Shown here piece after piece: positions 6,245-10,180 of a stretch of 10,180 bases of DNA. Below the pieces are notes generated by a model. It had not been told where the DNA came from, made no database searches, and saw nothing but the letters and a program-made list of their open reading frames with translations. Each line of letters starts with the position of its first letter. Within the stretch, counting starts at the first letter, position 1. This DNA is from Bacteroidales bacterium (lineage in GTDB: Bacteria; Bacteroidota; Bacteroidia; Bacteroidales; JAAUTT01), in NCBI GenBank assembly GCA_025350365.1, contig JANXXY010000207.1, positions 1 through 10,180 of the forward strand. The letters run 5' to 3'. A program made the position numbers and the translations under genes.

Positions 6245-6817
6245 CTATTCAATTTCAATGTCGTGTTTATAAAGCAATCCGATAACTCCCTGATAGGAAA
6301 ATTTGGCATTTTTAATAATATTAACTACCGGATCAATGTTATAATTGTAGGAGGTTCGAAAGTCGACTCCTTTAAGGATGGTGCGTTCGAAAACTGTATT
6401 TGATAAATCACATTGTAAAAATGCAGAATCGGTTAAATCGGTTTCTGTGAAGTTTGCTTCTTTGATTTTGCAATCAATAAATCGAGTTTTTTTTAATTTT
6501 TTTTTATAGAAATAGGAAAATTCCAGATTGCACTTCTCAAATTTTACAGTGAATAATAAATCGTTGCAAACGCTAAAGTCTACACCAATTAATTTGCAAC
6601 TAACAAACTCAACATTTTTTAAGCCTGTGCCAGCCAGTTTTACCAAACTTAGGTTGCAACCTTCAAACTTACAATCGATAAAACTGATATTGCAAAAGTT
6701 TCCATTCGTAAAGTTGCAATTAACAAAACTACATTCATCGAACTCACTAGTTTCAAGTTTCTTATCAGAATAATCAATGCCTGAAAAGGTTTTGTTATCA
6801 TAAAAAGGTTCAGTCAT
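6245..6817 (-). CDS. Qnr-like pentapeptide-repeat protein
   Basis: Residues 20-156 are almost entirely pentapeptide repeats with F or L at the central position every fifth residue (F26, F31, F36, F41, F46, F51, L56 and so on to F153), giving a right-handed quadrilateral beta-helix. The register is broken once, at 85-91 (NDLLFTV), where a seven-residue step replaces five, roughly where Qnr proteins change domain. The 190-residue length and the C-terminal cap ending GLLYKHDIEIE resemble chromosomal Qnr/MfpA relatives. Some of these protect DNA gyrase by mimicking DNA; that activity here is inference, and the protein is lysine-rich in places. Cysteine recurs at repeat ends. Lysines 105-107 and 109-110 are encoded by runs of nine and eight A on the coding strand, a possible slippage site. 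It lies 32 bp after the RDD gene. Confidence 0.88.
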   Translation of the reverse strand: MTEPFYDNKTFSGIDYSDKKLETSEFDECSFVNCNFTNGNFCNISFIDCKFEGCNLSLVKLAGTGLKNVEFVSCKLIGVDFSVCNDLLFTVKFEKCNLEFSYFYKKKLKKTRFIDCKIKEANFTETDLTDSAFLQCDLSNTVFERTILKGVDFRTSYNYNIDPVVNIIKNAKFSYQGVIGLLYKHDIEIE

Positions 6818-6849
6818 TTTTATAGAGGAATTTCTTTATTAGCTAACTC

Positions 6850-7350
6850 TCATATCTTTACAACGAGAGTTTCAGCAATTCGGTCATGGAGAGTCATCCT
6901 ATTTGGATTCCAAAATATTTGGATAAAACCAACTCCTAATTCAAGAGTAGATGCTACGTAACCAAGACTGCGTTCAATACAATGCCATAAACTAATTCGA
7001 TGATGATAAATGGAAACAATTCTTATGCCTAGTAATTTTTTTCCTAAACTTTGTCCATTTGTTAAATATGTTGTTAAAACAAAATATATGGTCGGAACAA
7101 ATGCCAGGAATATTTTAAGATATTGAATAGACTTCTCACTCATATTTTGTGCCCCAATTTCAATATGATTAAAATTTTTCCAAGTAATATATTTTATTTC
7201 GTATCTAAGCAATTTAGATATAATTAATATTAAATAGAAAATGAACATAATTATCACAATATCAATTAATATGGCAAATATCCTTCTTGGGATTGAAGAA
7301 AGTGCTGGTTCATTTTCAAAAAAACAATCTTGTCGTTTCTTATATTTCAT
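6850..7350 (-). CDS. RDD-family integral membrane protein
   Basis: This 166-residue inner-membrane protein has the RDD pattern: R22/R23 and D30 in the first helix (about 23-46), a second helix (about 80-97), the loop signature GQSLGKKLLGIRIV (99-112), a weaker hydrophobic segment (about 128-147) and the C-terminal LHDRIAETLVV (154-164). RDD proteins are small membrane proteins; a few take part in ion exchange or stress tolerance, but most, including this one, have no assigned substrate. It is the first gene of the leftward cluster and is followed after 32 bp by the pentapeptide-repeat gene. A minus-strand TATTTTTG at 7430-7423 is a possible -7 box, giving a leader of roughly 65 nt. Confidence 0.87.
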   Translation of the reverse strand: MKYKKRQDCFFENEPALSSIPRRIFAILIDIVIIMFIFYLILIISKLLRYEIKYITWKNFNHIEIGAQNMSEKSIQYLKIFLAFVPTIYFVLTTYLTNGQSLGKKLLGIRIVSIYHHRISLWHCIERSLGYVASTLELGVGFIQIFWNPNRMTLHDRIAETLVVKI

Positions 7351-7422
7351 AATTTGTTAACGTTTATTATTTTCTTTACAATTATTGCCAACAAGGAATA
7401 TACTTGTAAGAATAATGAGTGC

Positions 7423-7430
7423 CAAAAATA
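7423..7430 (-). promoter_or_regulatory. Possible -7 box for the RDD gene cluster
   Basis: The minus strand reads TATTTTTG, matching TAnnTTTG, 73 bases before the RDD start codon. No TTTG lies at the right distance upstream for a -33 element, so this is only a candidate. Confidence 0.35.
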
Positions 7431-7489
7431 AGGATTTTTTTTGTTGGAAAATCACGATTTACAAATTAAGACTAGCCCAAAACATTTCT

Positions 7490-7497
7490 TACATTTG
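7490..7497 (+). promoter_or_regulatory. -7 box for the GH78-like gene
   Basis: TACATTTG matches the Bacteroidota -7 consensus and ends 29 bases before the start codon, predicting a short leader of about 20-25 nt. A clear TTTG at -33 is absent. Together with the minus-strand candidate at 7423-7430 it makes 7351-7526 a divergent promoter region. Confidence 0.5.
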
Positions 7498-7526
7498 TTT
7501 TCGATACTTACATTTATTTTCTAATT

Positions 7527-9914
7527 ATGAAAAAACTAATTTTATTGTTGTGTTGTTATCTAGTTGTTTTGCAATCTTTTGCTCAGATTACACCTATTTC
7601 TAATCCCGGTTTAATTACCGATCACTGGAAGGCCATGTGGATTGCGCCTGCCAACATTTCTCTTCAGGAATTTGGGGTGTATCATTTTCGCAAAACTTTT
7701 GAACTGACTTCCAGACCGGCTTATTTTATAGTTCATGTATCAGGCGATAATCGTTATCGGTTGTTTGTTAATGGTAATTCCGTATGTTTTGGCCCGGCAC
7801 GCGGTGACCTGCAACACTGGCGATATGAAACCATTGATATTGCCCCATGGCTAAGCAAAGGGAAAAATGTAATTACTGCTGTTGTGTGGAATTTTGCTGA
7901 ATTCAGACCGTGGGCACAAATCACCTTAAAAACAGGGTTTATTCTTCAGGGAAACTCTGAGGCTGAAGAAATAGTTAATACCAATTCAACCTGGAAAGTA
8001 TATCACAACCAAGCATACAAACCCCTTGAAGTGGATAAAAAGAAAATAAACCAATTTATGGTGGTGGGTTCTGGCGAAGAAATTGATGGAAGTAAATATC
8101 CATGGGGATGGGAAACACCCGGGTTTGACGATAGTAAATGGGTTTCAGCAAACGAATTTGTGTCCGGTTCGCCATTTGGGTTTGGTACAGATGTTTTTTG
8201 GTGGATGGTTCCGCGCACTATCCCTTTGATGGAAGAGATACCTCAGCGAATATCGGAAGTCAGACGATCATCAGGAATAGTTCCTGGAAAGGAATTTCTG
8301 GAAGGAAAAAAATTATTTACAATTCCTGCAAACACTAAAATCTCTATCTTGTTCGACCAAACATTTCTTACCAACGCTTATCCACAGATTAACATAAGTA
8401 AAGGCAAAGGAAGTAAGATCCGTCTTACTTATGCCGAGGCTCTTTTTGATAAAAATGGTATCAAAGGCAACCGCAACGAAATTGATGGAAAGGAAATATT
8501 AGGGAACAGCGATTTGATTATTTCTGATGGAGGTGAAAGTCGAAAATACAGTACGTTATGGTTCAGAACTTACAGGTATCTACAACTGGATGTCCAAACT
8601 GGCGCCGAACCACTTAACATTAATGATTTTTTCGGGGTATTTAGTGGTTATCCGTTTAAAGAAAATGGATCGTTCGCCAGTAGCGATGCCTCATTGAAAA
8701 AGATATGGGATGTTGGTTGGAGAACTGCCCGTTTATGCGCTTACGAAACCTATTTTGATTGTCCCTATTACGAACAGCTGCAATATATTGGAGATACCAG
8801 AATTCAATCGCTTATTTCGCTGTACGTTTCAGGAGACGATCGGCTTATGCGAAATGCCATCAGCTTATTCGATAATTCACGCACTCCCGAAGGTCTTACC
8901 CAGAGCAGATACCCGACAGCCGTTGGACAAGTTATCGGTACATTTTCGTTGTTTTGGATACGCATGGTTCATGATTATTGGATGCATCGCGACGATACAG
9001 CTTTTGTGAAACAATACCAGATGGGCATCAAATGTGTTTTGAACTGGTTTGAGAACCGCATCGATCCTAAAACAGGTATGATAGGCGCTCTACCATATTG
9101 GAGCTTTGTCGACTGGCCGGACGACTGGCCGTGGGACAATAACAAACGTATTGGAGGTGTCCCTGATGGCGGTCAATCCGGTAATTCATCAATCATCACT
9201 CTTCAAACAGTTTATGCCATGCAAGCTGCCGCTGAAATGTTCGGTTATTTCGGCGATGATTGTATGGCCTCACATTATAAAGAACTAGCTGCTAAATTAA
9301 AAGAAGCCGCGATGAAAAACTGTTGGGATAACAATAAAGAGTTACTGGCTGATACTCCCGAAAAAAACCACTTCAGCCAACATGCACAGGCTTTTGCAGT
9401 TCTTTCAGGTGCCGTTTCGGGTGAACAAAGCCGTAAACTGATAGAAAGAACACTTAATAATAAGGAAATTACACAATGCACGGTTTATTTCCGGTTTTAC
9501 TTGTATCGTGCAATGAAGGTAGCCGGGTTGGGAGATAAATTTGTCGAAATGTTACAACCTTGGAAAAACATGATTAGTATGGGATTAACAACGTTCGCGG
9601 AACGCCCGGAACCAACCCGTAGCGATTGTCATGCCTGGAGTGCGAGTCCTAATTACGAGTTTCTTGCAACTGTGTGTGGCATTGAACCATTAAAACCCGG
9701 TTTTAAGGCAGTACGAATCGAACCACATCCGGGTATATTAACATCATTAGCAGGTAAAGTGCCACATCCAAACGGAATCATTTCTGTTTCTTTCAATGTG
9801 GATGGCGAACATATCCGGGGAACTATTGTATTGCCAAATAATCTTCCGGGAGTATTTGCATGGAGGGGGGTCATGATGGATCTTCATCCGGGTGAAAACA
9901 AAATCAATCTTTAG
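7527..9914 (+). CDS. Secreted GH78-like alpha-L-rhamnosidase family glycosidase
   Basis: A signal peptide (MKKLILLLCC, cleavage near residue 20 after SFAQ) sends this 795-residue enzyme to the periplasm or surface; no lipobox is seen. The order is: N-terminal beta-sandwich (about 30-170, with GPARGDLQHWRYE), a second beta domain (about 290-370), an (alpha/alpha)6 catalytic barrel (about 380-715) and a C-terminal beta domain (about 716-795). In the barrel DCPYYEQLQYIGD supplies D411, E416 and D423, aligned to the acidic triad of GH78 enzymes (E416 as general acid). E692 in TTFAERPEP, followed by H702 and W704, fits the distal catalytic glutamate region. GH78 members release terminal alpha-L-rhamnose from plant or microbial glycans by inversion. 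The usual DCPxRxERxGW arginines are replaced by Tyr and Leu, so rhamnose specificity is not certain. No SusC/SusD pair is nearby. Confidence 0.87.
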   Translation: MKKLILLLCCYLVVLQSFAQITPISNPGLITDHWKAMWIAPANISLQEFGVYHFRKTFELTSRPAYFIVHVSGDNRYRLFVNGNSVCFGPARGDLQHWRYETIDIAPWLSKGKNVITAVVWNFAEFRPWAQITLKTGFILQGNSEAEEIVNTNSTWKVYHNQAYKPLEVDKKKINQFMVVGSGEEIDGSKYPWGWETPGFDDSKWVSANEFVSGSPFGFGTDVFWWMVPRTIPLMEEIPQRISEVRRSSGIVPGKEFLEGKKLFTIPANTKISILFDQTFLTNAYPQINISKGKGSKIRLTYAEALFDKNGIKGNRNEIDGKEILGNSDLIISDGGESRKYSTLWFRTYRYLQLDVQTGAEPLNINDFFGVFSGYPFKENGSFASSDASLKKIWDVGWRTARLCAYETYFDCPYYEQLQYIGDTRIQSLISLYVSGDDRLMRNAISLFDNSRTPEGLTQSRYPTAVGQVIGTFSLFWIRMVHDYWMHRDDTAFVKQYQMGIKCVLNWFENRIDPKTGMIGALPYWSFVDWPDDWPWDNNKRIGGVPDGGQSGNSSIITLQTVYAMQAAAEMFGYFGDDCMASHYKELAAKLKEAAMKNCWDNNKELLADTPEKNHFSQHAQAFAVLSGAVSGEQSRKLIERTLNNKEITQCTVYFRFYLYRAMKVAGLGDKFVEMLQPWKNMISMGLTTFAERPEPTRSDCHAWSASPNYEFLATVCGIEPLKPGFKAVRIEPHPGILTSLAGKVPHPNGIISVSFNVDGEHIRGTIVLPNNLPGVFAWRGVMMDLHPGENKINL

Positions 9915-9991
9915 ATTAGGCCTGACGGGAATAAAAAATTTTACATTACGTTGATATTTTTTGTTTTCCTTCCGTGGAAATAAAATTTGTT

Positions 9992-9999
9992 TACCTTTG
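9992..9999 (+). promoter_or_regulatory. -7 box of the tRNA-Leu gene
   Basis: TACCTTTG, in the very typical setting TACCTTTGCACC, matches the Bacteroidota -7 consensus 11 bases before the mature tRNA 5' end. Transcription would start only a few bases ahead of the tRNA. The nearest upstream TTTG (9960-9963) is 28 bases away, longer than the usual spacer of about 20, so the -33 element is uncertain. Confidence 0.6.
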
Positions 10000-10010
10000 C
10001 ACCTCTTCAA

Positions 10011-10094
10011 GCCCAGGTGGTGGAATTGGTAGACACGCTAGTTTCAGGGACTAGTGTCCGTAAGGATGTGCAGGTTCGAGTCCTGTTCTGGGTA
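10011..10094 (+). tRNA. tRNA-Leu(CAG)
   Basis: The gene folds as a class II tRNA. The acceptor GCCCAGG pairs with TCTGGGT with two G-U wobbles, and A73 is the discriminator as expected for leucine. The anticodon stem CTAGT/ACTAG closes the loop TTCAGGG, giving anticodon CAG, which reads CUG. A long variable arm (TCC-GTAA-GGA) and the T-loop TTCGAGT follow. The 84-nt gene does not encode the 3' CCA. It has its own promoter box and terminator and is monocistronic. Confidence 0.96.
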
Positions 10095-10109
10095 CAGTTA
10101 GTAATTATA

Positions 10110-10146
10110 AATCCCTGTAAATAAATTATTTACAGGGATTTTTTTT
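10110..10146 (+). terminator. Rho-independent terminator after tRNA-Leu
   Basis: A perfect 13-bp stem, AATCCCTGTAAAT with ATTTACAGGGATT, closes a 5-nt loop (10123-10127) and runs into eight T residues (10139-10146). It begins 16 bases after the tRNA. The A tract opposite the T tract is too short for efficient bidirectional use. Confidence 0.92.
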
Positions 10147-10180
10147 GTTTTAGTGGATCAGGCCGATAAAAGCAAAACCA

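Noticed and set aside
9747..10010. Minus-strand reading frame over the GH78-like 3' end and the tRNA promoter
   Set aside because: It overlaps the conserved C-terminal domain of the glycosidase and the tRNA promoter, with no recognisable protein features.
10011..10180. tRNA-Leu as an integration site of a mobile element
   Set aside because: No integrase and no repeat of the tRNA 3' end is visible in the window; the tRNA is followed directly by its own terminator.

Overview
The window looks like a chromosomal segment of an AT-rich member of the Bacteroidota, plausibly an environmental Bacteroidales/Marinilabiliales type. The signs are promoters of the TAnnTTTG (-7) and TTTG (-33) class, little sign of Shine-Dalgarno sequences, a secreted GH78-like glycosidase with a typical signal peptide, and a copy of an intergenic repeat I recall from Bacteroidota genomes. 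The lineage is inferred from these features, not from a marker gene.

Layout. (1) Bases 1-151 hold a REP-like repeat and no gene; mazG (152-919, +), a house-cleaning NTP pyrophosphohydrolase, follows. (2) A leftward block at 939-4377 encodes, in transcription order, a membrane sensor histidine kinase, an OmpR-type response regulator and a secreted protein of two tandem GH2-type sugar-binding beta-sandwiches. (3) Bases 4378-4854 hold no protein gene but are not empty. On the minus strand there is a well-formed Bacteroidota promoter (-33 TTTG, 20-nt spacer, -7 TATATTTG), then two nested stem-loops, then a GC-rich terminator with a U tract. I read this as an undescribed small RNA of about 200 nt. 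A GTGTTTCA motif inside its promoter recurs three more times just upstream of the kinase gene, once as an 11-bp-spaced direct repeat, so the response regulator may control both. (4) A leftward run of small accessory genes occupies 4855-7350: an RDD membrane protein, a Qnr-like pentapeptide-repeat protein, a SAM methyltransferase and a DUF2185/Imm33-type protein. The first three are 30-32 bp apart and probably one operon. (5) A secreted GH78-like alpha-L-rhamnosidase family enzyme (7527-9914, +) has its own promoter. (6) A tRNA-Leu(CAG) gene with promoter and strong terminator closes the window.

How the parts may work together. The kinase/regulator pair and the secreted lectin-like protein could form a surface or periplasmic sensing unit with the small RNA as an output; this is inference. 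The accessory cluster looks protective or stress-related (topoisomerase-protecting fold, immunity-like domain), but no toxin or drug target is encoded nearby. The most novel item is the candidate RNA at about 4485-4690 with the motif it shares with the kinase promoter region.
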